Source: Gracilimonas sp040117685
Lineage (GTDB): Bacteria; Bacteroidota; Rhodothermia; Balneolales; Balneolaceae
Reading direction: 5' to 3'
Assembly (NCBI RefSeq): GCF_040117685.2
Contig: NZ_JBEDYP020000015.1
Coordinates: 1 to 64,000 of the forward strand
Length of the DNA: 64,000 nucleotides
The notes under the pieces were generated by a model. That model worked only from the letters and a program-made list of their open reading frames with translations. It searched no databases and was not told where the DNA came from. Positions 35,093 through 44,024 of this stretch are shown one piece after another (positions within the stretch are counted from its first letter, which is position 1; each line of letters opens with the position of its first letter). The translations under genes and the position numbers were made by a program.

Positions 35093-35173
35093 TTTCTGTG
35101 CTTCCTTTTTTGGGTATTTTTAACGTTATTATTCATAGTGGTTTAAGAGAAACATAATACGAGGTACATTACA

Positions 35174-36439
35174 ATGAGAGTAATAACTGCATTTCTGATT
35201 GCACTGAGTGTAACATTTGGGTTGCATGCACAAGATCTCGATGTCAAATTTTATGAAGGTATTGACTTGTATGAGGGGGTCGACGAAAAATTTTATTCCG
35301 GCAGTAATTTTGGAGTGAAAAACCCTATCTATTCAGCTTATCCCGTTTCCGGAATGATTCGACATAACAGAGTAGATGGCTTATTTCTTGGATACCAGGA
35401 AGAAAAGATGGATTGGAATAACGCTAATTTTCTGGGAATTGAAAACGTAGACCTTCATGGGTTGATTGGGTATTCCGTTGCTCAGGATCAATTGCAGTAT
35501 TCCATAGGTGCGGAGAAAAGTATAGGTATGGAAAGAAAGTGGTTGCTCATCGGTGGAGATCTTCATAATACCACCTCTACAGAAGATTACTGGCGAACTG
35601 GTATCTACGAAAATGCTCTTACGTCATTTACTTCAGGATTTGATTATCACGATTATTACAATGCCGACGGCTATGGGTTTTATGCTATTCTCAAGCCATT
35701 GCGTTTTTTAGAATTAGGAGCGTCCTATAATGTGGATGAGTTCAGTTCTGTGGAGATGAATACAGATTTTTCTGTAATTACAAAATACTCCAGCTTCAGA
35801 ATAAACCCGGGTATTGACAGTAGATTTGATCAAATTAATCAGCAAAGTCTAACATTTGGCCTTACACTTAATCCGCGTACGATAAACAAATATTCATCTG
35901 CATGGTCAACTGTGTCAGCCAGGGCCGAAATTGCTGACCTTGGAGGAACCGGTAATGATTTTTTCTACAACAAATACCAGGTTGAAGCAAAATCATACTT
36001 TCGTTTAGATCACTCTACGTTATTCAAGTGGAGACTTATGGCCGGAAGTATTACCGGGGAAGCTCCGGACTTCAAAAATTTTGCTCTCGGTGGAATAGGG
36101 AGTATGCGGGCGTTGGGCTATAAGTCGTTATCCGGAAACCAAATGGTGCTGAGCAATCTTGAAGTAGAGCTGGGTAGAAGTACCAATTACAGAGAAGGGT
36201 GGCCGGATTTGAGTTCGTTCTACCTTTCACTTTTCCTTGACTCCGGAACGAGTATGTTTAATCAAAGTAATTTAGGATCAACCAATCCAATATCTGATTT
36301 TGAGATAAGCTTCTCTGAACTTTCTCATAATGTCGGTATAGGCTTAGGTTTTGGGATGTTTAGAGCAGAGGTAGCAAAACCAATAGCAGGATCGGAGGGG
36401 AGAACGTCTTTTTGGATACGATTTAATCCAACTTTCTAA
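35174..36439 (+). CDS. Outer-membrane beta-barrel, D15/ShlB-like
   Basis: A 421-residue protein with a signal peptide (MRVITAFLIALSVTFGLHAQ) and a barrel domain ending in Phe (WIRFNPTF). The segment FALGGIGSMRALGYKSLSGN is the lid/loop motif of the BamA/D15 and haemolysin-activator barrels (an RGY-like turn), and ATVSARAEIADLGG-like strands precede it. No POTRA domain fits in the first 60 residues, so it is a POTRA-less member. Cargo unknown. A good terminator follows. Confidence 0.78.
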   Translation: MRVITAFLIALSVTFGLHAQDLDVKFYEGIDLYEGVDEKFYSGSNFGVKNPIYSAYPVSGMIRHNRVDGLFLGYQEEKMDWNNANFLGIENVDLHGLIGYSVAQDQLQYSIGAEKSIGMERKWLLIGGDLHNTTSTEDYWRTGIYENALTSFTSGFDYHDYYNADGYGFYAILKPLRFLELGASYNVDEFSSVEMNTDFSVITKYSSFRINPGIDSRFDQINQQSLTFGLTLNPRTINKYSSAWSTVSARAEIADLGGTGNDFFYNKYQVEAKSYFRLDHSTLFKWRLMAGSITGEAPDFKNFALGGIGSMRALGYKSLSGNQMVLSNLEVELGRSTNYREGWPDLSSFYLSLFLDSGTSMFNQSNLGSTNPISDFEISFSELSHNVGIGLGFGMFRAEVAKPIAGSEGRTSFWIRFNPTF

Positions 36440-36461
36440 ACACAATCTTATTTAAAAAAAG

Positions 36462-36493
36462 AAACCCGGACCGATCAGGATCCGGGTTTTTTT
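36462..36493 (+). terminator. Rho-independent terminator after the D15-like gene
   Basis: AAACCCGGA (36462-36470) pairs with TCCGGGTTT (36481-36489), loop of 10 bases, T run to 36493. Confidence 0.88.
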
Positions 36494-36656
36494 CTTTAGG
36501 GCATTTGGTGCTTATGCAGCATCCAAAAGCTCTTTGCTCTTCGCCCAACAAGTACGTTCCTGAAAAAGGAATGTTTCAGTAGATTCATAAATTATTAAAG
36601 ATGTTCGGCTTTACTTCTGATATTCCCTTTTGTATATCAATTTGTATCTTTAGCGC

Positions 36657-37742
36657 ATGAATATTCAAAGACAATTTGCGGTAACAAAGCCCGAATTCAT
36701 TACAACGATTCTACTTTTTGTACTTATCGTAGTAATGGTATTGAGCTCAAGGCTTATTCGGCTCACATCTGGTTCTTCGCTGGTATTTGAAGAACAAACA
36801 GAAATACTTCTTCCCATGAACTCCGGTTTGTCCGGGTTGCAACAATATTTAGAAAACGAAGGAATCCGATTTGATAAATCCGAAATAGAGTGGGCGGCAA
36901 GAATTCTTGGATGGAGAAACATGCAGCGTGGTCGATATGTATTTGAAGGGGAGTATTCTTATAACGGATTTCTGTCAAAAATGGCCCGTGGTATTCAGGA
37001 CCCTGTTTCAGTGGTGATATTACCGGGTATTACAACCGACAGGCTTGCTCAAACAACAGCTGAAAACCTGCATTTCGATGCCGATTCATTAACATCATTG
37101 ATGAACGACAGCACTTTTTTGGCAGAGAAGGGCCTTACCAAAGAGGAGCTTTTCGGTCGGATGCTTCCAGAAACTTATCTTATTTACTGGACCAGTTCTC
37201 CAAAAGAGTTTCTCAATAAAGTATTGCGTGAATTTGATAATGCGATAACGCAAGAGTACCGTGAACAGGCTGAGGAAATAGATATGACCATTAATGAAGC
37301 TATTACTCTGGCATCCATTGTGGAATGGGAAGCTAAAAACCAGGATGAAAAACCTATTATTAGCGGGCTGTATTGGAATCGTCTGAATAGGGGAATGCGT
37401 TTACAAGCCGATCCTACCGTAAACTTTGCATTAGGGGAGCGCAGGCGACTTCTTTTCGAAGACTACCAAATAGATCATCCATACAACACATACATGAACA
37501 GTGGGTTGCCTCCGGGCCCAATCACCAATCCTAGCCTATCAACTATTGAGGCTACTCTATATCCTGAAGATCATGATTATCTATATATGGTAGCTAATCC
37601 GGAAGGCGGGCATATTTTCACTCGTACATTTAGTGAGCATCAGGCGGAAAGTGAAAAATGGCGACGCTGGTTACGTGAGCAATATCGTATTAAAAGGCAG
37701 CGTGAAGCTGAGGAGAAAGCAAACGAACAAGAAACCCGGTAA
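36657..37742 (+). CDS. mltG: Endolytic peptidoglycan transglycosylase MltG
   Basis: A 361-residue single-pass inner-membrane protein (helix FITTILLFVLIVVMVLSS). MltG cuts nascent glycan strands and sets their length. Seen: the LysM-like region around MARGIQDPVSVVILPG, PETYLIYWTSSPKEFL, the catalytic block ITLASIVEWEAKNQDE (Glu223 aligned with E. coli Glu218), LQADPTVNFALG, and MNSGLPPGPITNPSL. Length normal. No ribosome site is seen; TATCTTTA at 36645-36652 ends 4 bases before the ATG, so the transcript may be leaderless. Confidence 0.96.
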   Translation: MNIQRQFAVTKPEFITTILLFVLIVVMVLSSRLIRLTSGSSLVFEEQTEILLPMNSGLSGLQQYLENEGIRFDKSEIEWAARILGWRNMQRGRYVFEGEYSYNGFLSKMARGIQDPVSVVILPGITTDRLAQTTAENLHFDADSLTSLMNDSTFLAEKGLTKEELFGRMLPETYLIYWTSSPKEFLNKVLREFDNAITQEYREQAEEIDMTINEAITLASIVEWEAKNQDEKPIISGLYWNRLNRGMRLQADPTVNFALGERRRLLFEDYQIDHPYNTYMNSGLPPGPITNPSLSTIEATLYPEDHDYLYMVANPEGGHIFTRTFSEHQAESEKWRRWLREQYRIKRQREAEEKANEQETR

Positions 37743-37745
37743 GGT

Positions 37746-37763
37746 AAAACCTTCTGGTTTTTT
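37746..37763 (+). terminator. Small hairpin terminator after mltG
   Basis: AAAACC (37746-37751) and GGTTTT (37756-37761) pair around a TTCT loop, followed by more T. The stem is short, and it lies between two convergent genes. Confidence 0.5.
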
Positions 37764-37765
37764 AG

Positions 37766-39475
37766 TTAATTATCGGATGCCCTGTTTCTGTCCTGAATCT
37801 GTTTGATACTCACTTCCTGATTTATGTGCGTATTCTTAAAACTCACGTCCATGATGAGGCCACGGTAGTTGTTGAATTTCTTAAGTCCTTCCTTCAAGTA
37901 AGCCGGATTCTGCACCCTTTTTAAGGTTCGAAGTGCAACGTTGGCTGCATCATAACCGATCAGGGCAAATCGATTAGGTTCGGTATCAAAACGAAGGCGA
38001 AACTCACTTTCAAAGTCTTCTATATCAGTATTGCCGGGGTCTTGCTCAAAGGTTTTGGTATAATAAAATTCAGTGTCGGGCAGATTACGGGAATCGATAT
38101 CTGCCATTTCCCACTCTTCTGAACCCAAAACGGTCATGTTGATTCCTATGGCTTCCAAATTAGTGAGTAAAGAACTTATAAGGGTCTCGGCGATATTCCC
38201 GGTAAAAGGCGCATATACGGCGTCTATATTGTAATTGAATACCGTATCAACTTCGGGATCAAAGTTCCTGGCATATTTACTGATGTCATAGCCTTCTGAC
38301 TCAAGTTCCTCCACGTAATACCGGACCACCTCGCCACCAAGTTTGCGAGCCTCATCAAGAAAAGCCACGGCTGAAGGTTCACCTAAAGATCCTCGTTCTG
38401 CAATCACAGCCAACGTATCATACCCAAGATCCCGGATAGCAAACTGTGCCATTCTCTGGCCCTGGATCGCAAAGGTTGGATTCAGCTGGTAAGTATAGTT
38501 TTGGTCAAGGTTCAGGCTGTCTGAATTAGCGAGGGGGGTAAGCATGGGAATTTCGTAGAGTTCCGCATATTGGGACATAGCTACCGCAACTTCCGAAAAA
38601 AGCGGGCCTATGATAACATCGGCATCGTGATTCCAAGCCAGTTCATTTGCAATGGCCGGAGCATTAGCCGCATCAGCCCCTGTATTTTTGTAGGTGAGAA
38701 AAGCTTTTAAATCTGAATTTTCACTATTGAATTTCTCGACGGCGAGCTGTATTCCGAAATACAGGTGTTGAGGAATTTCAAACTGTGGAGAGTCAATATC
38801 AAACTGAGGTAGAGCCACACCAATATTGTAGGCCAGACCAGATGGAGCTTTCGTGTATCGGTTTGGGTTGTATCTCTGCATATAGGCAGCAGAATCACTT
38901 AACAGCGCTTCAATGGAAGCATAATTGGTTGTATCCGATATGGTACTGGTTTTATACGCCTTAAAAAGGGCACGCGCCGAAACCAGGTCTAACTTTCCAA
39001 CCCCGGCCTCAACAAGGTCAAGCCGTACGGCATCATACTTAGTAGCTCTGAATGTATTGAACCGCTGCTCAAGAGTCAGATAGTTAACTACATCCCTGTA
39101 AAAAGAGAAAGCTGCCCGGGATATGGAAGGTTCTCGTGAATTTTGTTTTAGTTCATGCAGGGCATCCAGGGAAGCTGCAAAGTTCTTTAGCTGAAAATCG
39201 GCCAGAGAAGCAGTGTATTTAGCTTCACTGAAAATTTCAGTGGTTGTACTATCAACCCTGCTAAGATATTCCTTGGCTTTTATAAAATTATTCAGTGCAT
39301 AATGACTTTTTCCGGCAAATAATTGAGCGCTCGGGCTGTCGGATTGTTCAAAAATTCGAAGGGCACGTTCGTAATTTCCTTCTTCATAAAACTCAATACC
39401 GGTTTCTATGGATTGAGCAAAGACAGAGAAAGAAAAAGTGAGCAGAAGTACTAGAATAGATAAAAGTCGTTTCAT
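37766..39475 (-). CDS. LpoA-like periplasmic-binding protein with N-terminal TPRs
   Basis: A 569-residue exported protein (signal MKRLLSILVLLLTFSFSVFA). The ATG ending at 39475 is preferred over a TTG one codon earlier. Residues about 20-210 are TPR-like (GNYERALRIFEQSDSPSAQL, YALNNFIKAKEYLSRV). Residues about 220-560 form a type I periplasmic-binding fold like LivJ (NEDADVIIGPLF-type DADVIIGPLFSEVAVAM, IPMLTPLANSDSLNL, LAVIAERGSLGEPSAV, FALIGYDAANVALRTL). TPR plus this fold is the plan of penicillin-binding-protein activators such as LpoA. The position next to mltG supports a cell-wall role, though amino-acid binding cannot be excluded. Confidence 0.82.
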   Translation of the reverse strand: MKRLLSILVLLLTFSFSVFAQSIETGIEFYEEGNYERALRIFEQSDSPSAQLFAGKSHYALNNFIKAKEYLSRVDSTTTEIFSEAKYTASLADFQLKNFAASLDALHELKQNSREPSISRAAFSFYRDVVNYLTLEQRFNTFRATKYDAVRLDLVEAGVGKLDLVSARALFKAYKTSTISDTTNYASIEALLSDSAAYMQRYNPNRYTKAPSGLAYNIGVALPQFDIDSPQFEIPQHLYFGIQLAVEKFNSENSDLKAFLTYKNTGADAANAPAIANELAWNHDADVIIGPLFSEVAVAMSQYAELYEIPMLTPLANSDSLNLDQNYTYQLNPTFAIQGQRMAQFAIRDLGYDTLAVIAERGSLGEPSAVAFLDEARKLGGEVVRYYVEELESEGYDISKYARNFDPEVDTVFNYNIDAVYAPFTGNIAETLISSLLTNLEAIGINMTVLGSEEWEMADIDSRNLPDTEFYYTKTFEQDPGNTDIEDFESEFRLRFDTEPNRFALIGYDAANVALRTLKRVQNPAYLKEGLKKFNNYRGLIMDVSFKNTHINQEVSIKQIQDRNRASDN

Positions 39476-39540
39476 CAAGATCTTAAATAATTTGGTTACC
39501 TGATTTATAACTGAGCTGAGACTAAAAAGTTCTGACTAAA

Positions 39541-41091
39541 TTATTCCCACTCAATAGTGGCCGGTGGTTTTGAGCTTATATCATAAACCACACGATTAAT
39601 TCCTTTAATCTCATTTATAATTCGATTAGACACATGGGCTAGAAACTCATAGGGCAGGTGTGACCAGTCTGCCGTCATGCCGTCGAGGCTGGTTACCGCT
39701 CTCAGTGCAATGGTGAACTCATAGGTGCGCTCATCACCCATAACACCAACACTTTGAACGGGCAAAAGAACAGCCAGTGCCTGCCATACATCATTATATA
39801 AATTCTGTTTCTTAAGCTCCTCAACGAAAATGTAATCGGCTTCTCTCAATAAATTCAGGCGGTCTTCCGACAACTCACCCAAGACTCTGATCCCAAGCCC
39901 AGGCCCCGGGAAAGGGTGTCTGCCTATAAAATGTTCGGGAATACCCAATGTACGTCCAACTTCACGTACTTCATCTTTAAAGAGTTCTCGTACCGGTTCT
40001 ATCAGGTCCAGCTTCATTTTCTCAGGAAGTCCGCCCACATTGTGGTGCGATTTTATAGTAGCAGATGGGCCTTTGAAGGATACACTTTCGATTACATCGG
40101 GATAAAGAGTACCCTGTGCCAGGTACTTGAAATCAACATCGTCGCCAATTTCTTCCTCAAAAACATCGATAAAGGTATTTCCAATAATCTTACGCTTTTC
40201 TTCAGGATCAGAAATACCGGATAAACGATCTAAAAATAGTTTGGAGGCATCAACACCTTTAACCGGAAGGTGTAAGTCCTGGGTGTAGAGATTTAATACC
40301 GACTCAAATTCGTTCTTTCTCAATAACCCATTATCCACAAACACACATTGCAGCTGATCACCGATTGCTTTGTGAATAAGCGTTGCAACCACCGTGGAGT
40401 CTACTCCACCGGAAAGTGCACACAACACCTTGTCGTCTCCGACTTTTTCACGGATGGATTGAATTTGCTCATCTATAAAAGACTCAGAAGTCCAGTCACC
40501 TTTAAGGCCACAAATAGTGTAAGCAAAATTTTGAAGTAACTGCTTCCCATGTTCGGTATGAGCAACTTCCGGGTGAAACTGAACCCCGTAAATATGGTTT
40601 TCTTTATGCCTGACAGCCGCAACTTTGGCGTTCGTAGTGTGCCCGATAATTTCGTAGGAGGGAGGAAGCTCATGGATGTGGTCACCATGGCTCATCCAAA
40701 CCACGCTTTCATCCTCAATATCTTTCAGAAGGTCTTCATCATTGTCGATGAGGAGATTGGCTCGTCCGTACTCACGTTTTTTTGCTTTTTCAACACTACC
40801 GGGAATTTCGGTATGGGCCAGTAGTTGTAAACCGTAGCAAACGCCCAAAATGGGGATATCCCAGTTCAGTATTTTTGTTTGAAGATCCGGAGCACCTTCA
40901 TCATTCACACTTTTTGGGCCGCCGGAAAGTATAATTCCGCCCGGAGTAGGTGTGGATACTTCATCCAGGTCTACATTGTAAGGGTGAATTTCACAATAAA
41001 TGTGAAGCTCACGTAGCCGGCGTGCGATGAGTTGAGTGAATTGAGAACCGTAATCAAGGATGAGAATCCATTCCGAATGTCGGCTGTGCAT
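39541..41091 (-). CDS. guaA: GMP synthase (glutamine-hydrolysing)
   Basis: This 516-residue enzyme makes GMP from XMP, ATP and glutamine. The N-terminal class I amidotransferase carries LILDYGSQFTQLIARR, the nucleophile Cys85 in LGVCYGLQLL, and YGVQFHPEVAHTEHG. The ATP-pyrophosphatase half shows ALSGGVDSTVVATLIH, RHPFPGPGLGIRVLGE, and the C-terminal dimerisation domain ends SKPPATIEWE, the standard end. Complete. Confidence 0.98.
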   Translation of the reverse strand: MHSRHSEWILILDYGSQFTQLIARRLRELHIYCEIHPYNVDLDEVSTPTPGGIILSGGPKSVNDEGAPDLQTKILNWDIPILGVCYGLQLLAHTEIPGSVEKAKKREYGRANLLIDNDEDLLKDIEDESVVWMSHGDHIHELPPSYEIIGHTTNAKVAAVRHKENHIYGVQFHPEVAHTEHGKQLLQNFAYTICGLKGDWTSESFIDEQIQSIREKVGDDKVLCALSGGVDSTVVATLIHKAIGDQLQCVFVDNGLLRKNEFESVLNLYTQDLHLPVKGVDASKLFLDRLSGISDPEEKRKIIGNTFIDVFEEEIGDDVDFKYLAQGTLYPDVIESVSFKGPSATIKSHHNVGGLPEKMKLDLIEPVRELFKDEVREVGRTLGIPEHFIGRHPFPGPGLGIRVLGELSEDRLNLLREADYIFVEELKKQNLYNDVWQALAVLLPVQSVGVMGDERTYEFTIALRAVTSLDGMTADWSHLPYEFLAHVSNRIINEIKGINRVVYDISSKPPATIEWE

Positions 41092-41118
41092 GAAGCTTTT
41101 CTAAAAAATTATTAAGTA

Positions 41119-41154
41119 AAATAAATAAAGCCTGTACCGGAAAGGGGTCAGGCT
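41119..41154 (-). terminator. Probable terminator after gcvH
   Basis: On the minus strand AGCCTG (from 41154) pairs with CAGGCT (to 41129), with ACC/GGT as inner pairs, and a T-rich tail TTATTTATTTT follows. The hairpin overlaps the gcvH stop codon. Confidence 0.5.
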
Positions 41155-41528
41155 ATAACTTCTTCGTATTCTTCAGCTGAGAGCAAGTCACCCATTTGAG
41201 CGTCATCAGCAACTTTGATTTTTACCATCCATCCGTCTCCATAAGGATCATCATTCACCAGCTCGGGTTCATCTTCAAGCTTTTCATTAAGCTCAATAAT
41301 TTCGCCATCAAGAGGAGCATAGAGGTCGGATACCGTTTTTACAGCTTCAACGGTTCCAAAGGTATCATCTTTGGAGAATTCGGAACCTTCAGGTTCCAGT
41401 TCCACAAAAACAATATCGCCTAATTCACCCTGAGCAAAATCGGTGATACCAATGGTGGCTGTCCCATCGCCGTTGTCTTTAATCCACTCATGTTCGCGGG
41501 TGTATTTCAGTTCAGCTGGTATGCTCAT
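41148..41528 (-). CDS. gcvH: Glycine cleavage system H protein
   Basis: A 126-residue lipoyl carrier protein. The lipoylated Lys is Lys64 in FGTVEAVKTVSDLYAP. N-terminal YTREHEWIKDNGDG and C-terminal GDGWMVKIKVAD are typical. It shuttles the aminomethyl group between GcvP, GcvT and the lipoamide dehydrogenase. It lies 6 bases after accC, so it is co-transcribed with the acetyl-CoA carboxylase genes and not with gcvT/gcvP, an uncommon arrangement. Confidence 0.97.
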   Translation of the reverse strand: MSIPAELKYTREHEWIKDNGDGTATIGITDFAQGELGDIVFVELEPEGSEFSKDDTFGTVEAVKTVSDLYAPLDGEIIELNEKLEDEPELVNDDPYGDGWMVKIKVADDAQMGDLLSAEEYEEVIA

Positions 41529-41534
41529 CGTAGT

Positions 41535-42887
41535 TTAGTCTTCTTTGGGTGTGTATTTAAATTCTCTTTCCAGATACTTGGTATCAAACTTTCCTTTTAT
41601 GAAGTTTTCATCATCCATTAACTGAATGTGATAGGGGATAGTGGTCTTGATTCCTTCAATAATGAATTCTCTGAGAGCACGCTTCATTTTCTTGATAGCA
41701 TCCTCACGGGTAGGGGCGCTTACAATAAGTTTAGCGATCATAGAATCATAGTGAGGAGGAATTCGGTAGCCGGAATAAGCGTGCGTATCTAAACGAACTC
41801 CGTGTCCTCCGGGAGGATGAAATACGGTAATCTCACCTGCAGAAGGACGGAAATTATGTTCCGGGTCTTCTGCATTAATACGGCATTCAATCGCATGATT
41901 ATTAAACTCCAGCGTGAAAGGCTTCAGCTTTTCACCGGCTGCAACTTTAATCTGTTCTTCAATCAGGTCGATACCGGTAACTTCTTCCGTAACGGGATGC
42001 TCTACCTGAATACGGGTGTTCATTTCCATGAAGTAGAAGTTGTGGTCGTCATCAACCAAAAACTCGACCGTTCCTGCGCCTTCATAATTCACCGCTTTGG
42101 CAGCATTAGTGGCTGCATCACCCATTCTTTTCCGAAGTTCTTCGGTCATAAGAGGGGAAGGGGACTCTTCCAGCACCTTCTGGTGACGACGTTGCAGAGA
42201 ACAATCACGCTCACCTAAATGGGTATGATTGCCATGCTGATCGGATAAAACCTGAATCTCAACGTGGTGAGGATTGGTTACAAAGCGCTCAATATAAACG
42301 GCCGGATTATTAAAGGCGGTCTCAGCCTCATTTCGACACATTTTGTAATTCTTTTCAAGCTCTGAGGCTTCCATTACCATGCGCATACCACGGCCTCCGC
42401 CACCGGCTGAGGCCTTAATAATAACCGGGAAGCCGATTTCATCACAAACTTTTTTAGCCTCATCATAGCTATCCACTTCCCCATCGCTACCCGGTACAAC
42501 CGGTACATTGTTGGCAATCATGGTAGCTTTTGCAACGGACTTGTCACCCATTTTACCTATGGCTTCAGGTGATGGGCCAATAAACTTAATGTCATGCTCT
42601 CCGCAAATTCGGGAGAACTCTGCATTCTCTGCAAGAAATCCGTATCCGGGGTGAATAGCTTCCGCATTTGTAATTTCGGCAGCTGCCAGGATGCTTGGAA
42701 TTTTAAGGTAGCTTTCTTTACCGGCAGCCGGGCCAATACAAACTGCTTCATCGGCAAACTTAACATGCAGGCTGTCAGCATCGGCTGTAGAATAAACGGC
42801 TACAGTATTGATGCCCATTTCCTGACAGGTGCGAATAATTCGCAGTGCAATTTCTCCTCGATTGGCAATCAGAATTTTTTTAAACAT
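41535..42887 (-). CDS. accC: Acetyl-CoA carboxylase biotin carboxylase subunit
   Basis: A 450-residue ATP-grasp enzyme that carboxylates biotin on AccB, the first step of fatty-acid synthesis. Seen: ILIANRGEIALRIIRTCQE, HPGYGFLAENAEF, the Gly-rich ATP loop KASAGGGGRGMRMV, ERDCSLQRRHQKVLEESPS, and FMEMNTRIQVEHPVTE with the catalytic Arg. Full length. It follows accB by 9 bases. Confidence 0.98.
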   Translation of the reverse strand: MFKKILIANRGEIALRIIRTCQEMGINTVAVYSTADADSLHVKFADEAVCIGPAAGKESYLKIPSILAAAEITNAEAIHPGYGFLAENAEFSRICGEHDIKFIGPSPEAIGKMGDKSVAKATMIANNVPVVPGSDGEVDSYDEAKKVCDEIGFPVIIKASAGGGGRGMRMVMEASELEKNYKMCRNEAETAFNNPAVYIERFVTNPHHVEIQVLSDQHGNHTHLGERDCSLQRRHQKVLEESPSPLMTEELRKRMGDAATNAAKAVNYEGAGTVEFLVDDDHNFYFMEMNTRIQVEHPVTEEVTGIDLIEEQIKVAAGEKLKPFTLEFNNHAIECRINAEDPEHNFRPSAGEITVFHPPGGHGVRLDTHAYSGYRIPPHYDSMIAKLIVSAPTREDAIKKMKRALREFIIEGIKTTIPYHIQLMDDENFIKGKFDTKYLEREFKYTPKED

Positions 42888-42896
42888 GAAAGCCGC

Positions 42897-43379
42897 TTAG
42901 TCTTTTTTGATGATGAAAAGTGGTTGTTCGTATTCAACGGGTTGTGCATCGTCAACTAAAATTTGCTTAACAGTTCCGCCGAATTCAGCTTCAATTTCGT
43001 TCATGATCTTCATGGCTTCAACAATACAAAGTGTATCGCCTTTAGAAACCTTGTCGCCAACTTTCACAAAAGGATCAGAGTCGGGTGATGGTGACTCATA
43101 GAAAGTTCCAACAATAGGAGAGGTGACAGTATCACCCTCAGCTTGCGCTGCTGAATCATCAGACTCGCCCTGTGCAGGAGCTGAAGAAGCAGCTGGTTGA
43201 GCCGGGGCAGCAGGCTGAGCAGGTGCTTGAGGTGCTGCGGCAGGCTGTGAGTAAGTGACCTGCTGAACTTCACCTTGTTTTTTAATTTTGATTTTGAAAT
43301 CGCCTTCTTCGAGAGATACTTCGTTAACATCACTCTCGGCGATCATATCTAAAATGTTTTTAATCAGTTTTAAATCCAT
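42897..43379 (-). CDS. accB: Biotin carboxyl carrier protein of acetyl-CoA carboxylase
   Basis: A 160-residue protein. The N-terminal segment (DMIAESDVNEVSLEEGDFKI) docks on AccC. A flexible Ala/Pro/Gln-rich linker follows at residues about 45-75. The biotinyl domain is at about 85-160, with the biotinylated Lys124 in CIVEAMKIMNEIEAE. It sits 8 bases after efp and precedes accC, the canonical efp-accB-accC order. Confidence 0.97.
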   Translation of the reverse strand: MDLKLIKNILDMIAESDVNEVSLEEGDFKIKIKKQGEVQQVTYSQPAAAPQAPAQPAAPAQPAASSAPAQGESDDSAAQAEGDTVTSPIVGTFYESPSPDSDPFVKVGDKVSKGDTLCIVEAMKIMNEIEAEFGGTVKQILVDDAQPVEYEQPLFIIKKD

Positions 43380-43387
43380 GATAAGTC

Positions 43388-43957
43388 TTATTTAGCTCGT
43401 TCTATATATTCTCCTGTTCGGGTATCAACGCGAATTTTTTCGCCTTCGTTGATGAAAAGTGGAACTTGAACCGTAGCTCCAGATTCCAAAGTAGCGGGTT
43501 TACTTCCGCCTTGGGCGGTGTCGCCACGAACACCGGGGTCTGTTTGTTCTACCGTGGCTTCAATATGATCTTTAGGTTCCACATACAAAACCGACTCTTC
43601 ATCAGCATTTACGACCACAACACAATTCTGACCGTCAATGAGGAACCCTTTTCTTTCAACCTGGGAAGCGTTCACGGGAATCTGCTCGTAGGTGTCGGTA
43701 TGCATCAGGTAATATAGTTCTCCATCATTATAGAGATACTGATACTCACGGGTTTCAACCCGGACAGCTTCTGCATTTTCACCTGAACGCCAGGTTTTGT
43801 CAATATTTTTATCGTTTACGATTCCTTTAAGCTTCGTACGGACGAAAGCAGGGCCCTTGCCCGGCTTTACATGCTGAAACTCAGTAATGGAGTAGAGTTC
43901 TCCGTCCAGATCCAGAACCATACCGTTTCTGAAATCTGATGTTGATACTTTTGACAT
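43388..43957 (-). CDS. efp: Elongation factor P
   Basis: A 189-residue three-domain factor that rescues ribosomes stalled at polyproline. Lys34 in HVKPGKGPAFVRTK is the residue that is modified in many bacteria. C-terminal VQVPLFINEGEKIRVDTRTG is the OB-fold signature. GAGGAAAA lies upstream of the ATG. First gene of the operon with accB, accC and gcvH. Confidence 0.98.
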   Translation of the reverse strand: MSKVSTSDFRNGMVLDLDGELYSITEFQHVKPGKGPAFVRTKLKGIVNDKNIDKTWRSGENAEAVRVETREYQYLYNDGELYYLMHTDTYEQIPVNASQVERKGFLIDGQNCVVVVNADEESVLYVEPKDHIEATVEQTDPGVRGDTAQGGSKPATLESGATVQVPLFINEGEKIRVDTRTGEYIERAK

Positions 43958-44024
43958 TCTTTAATTTTTCCTCTGATAAATTTCGCTCAAAAATAGCACC
44001 TGCCCGCTTGGATAACAAATGAGT

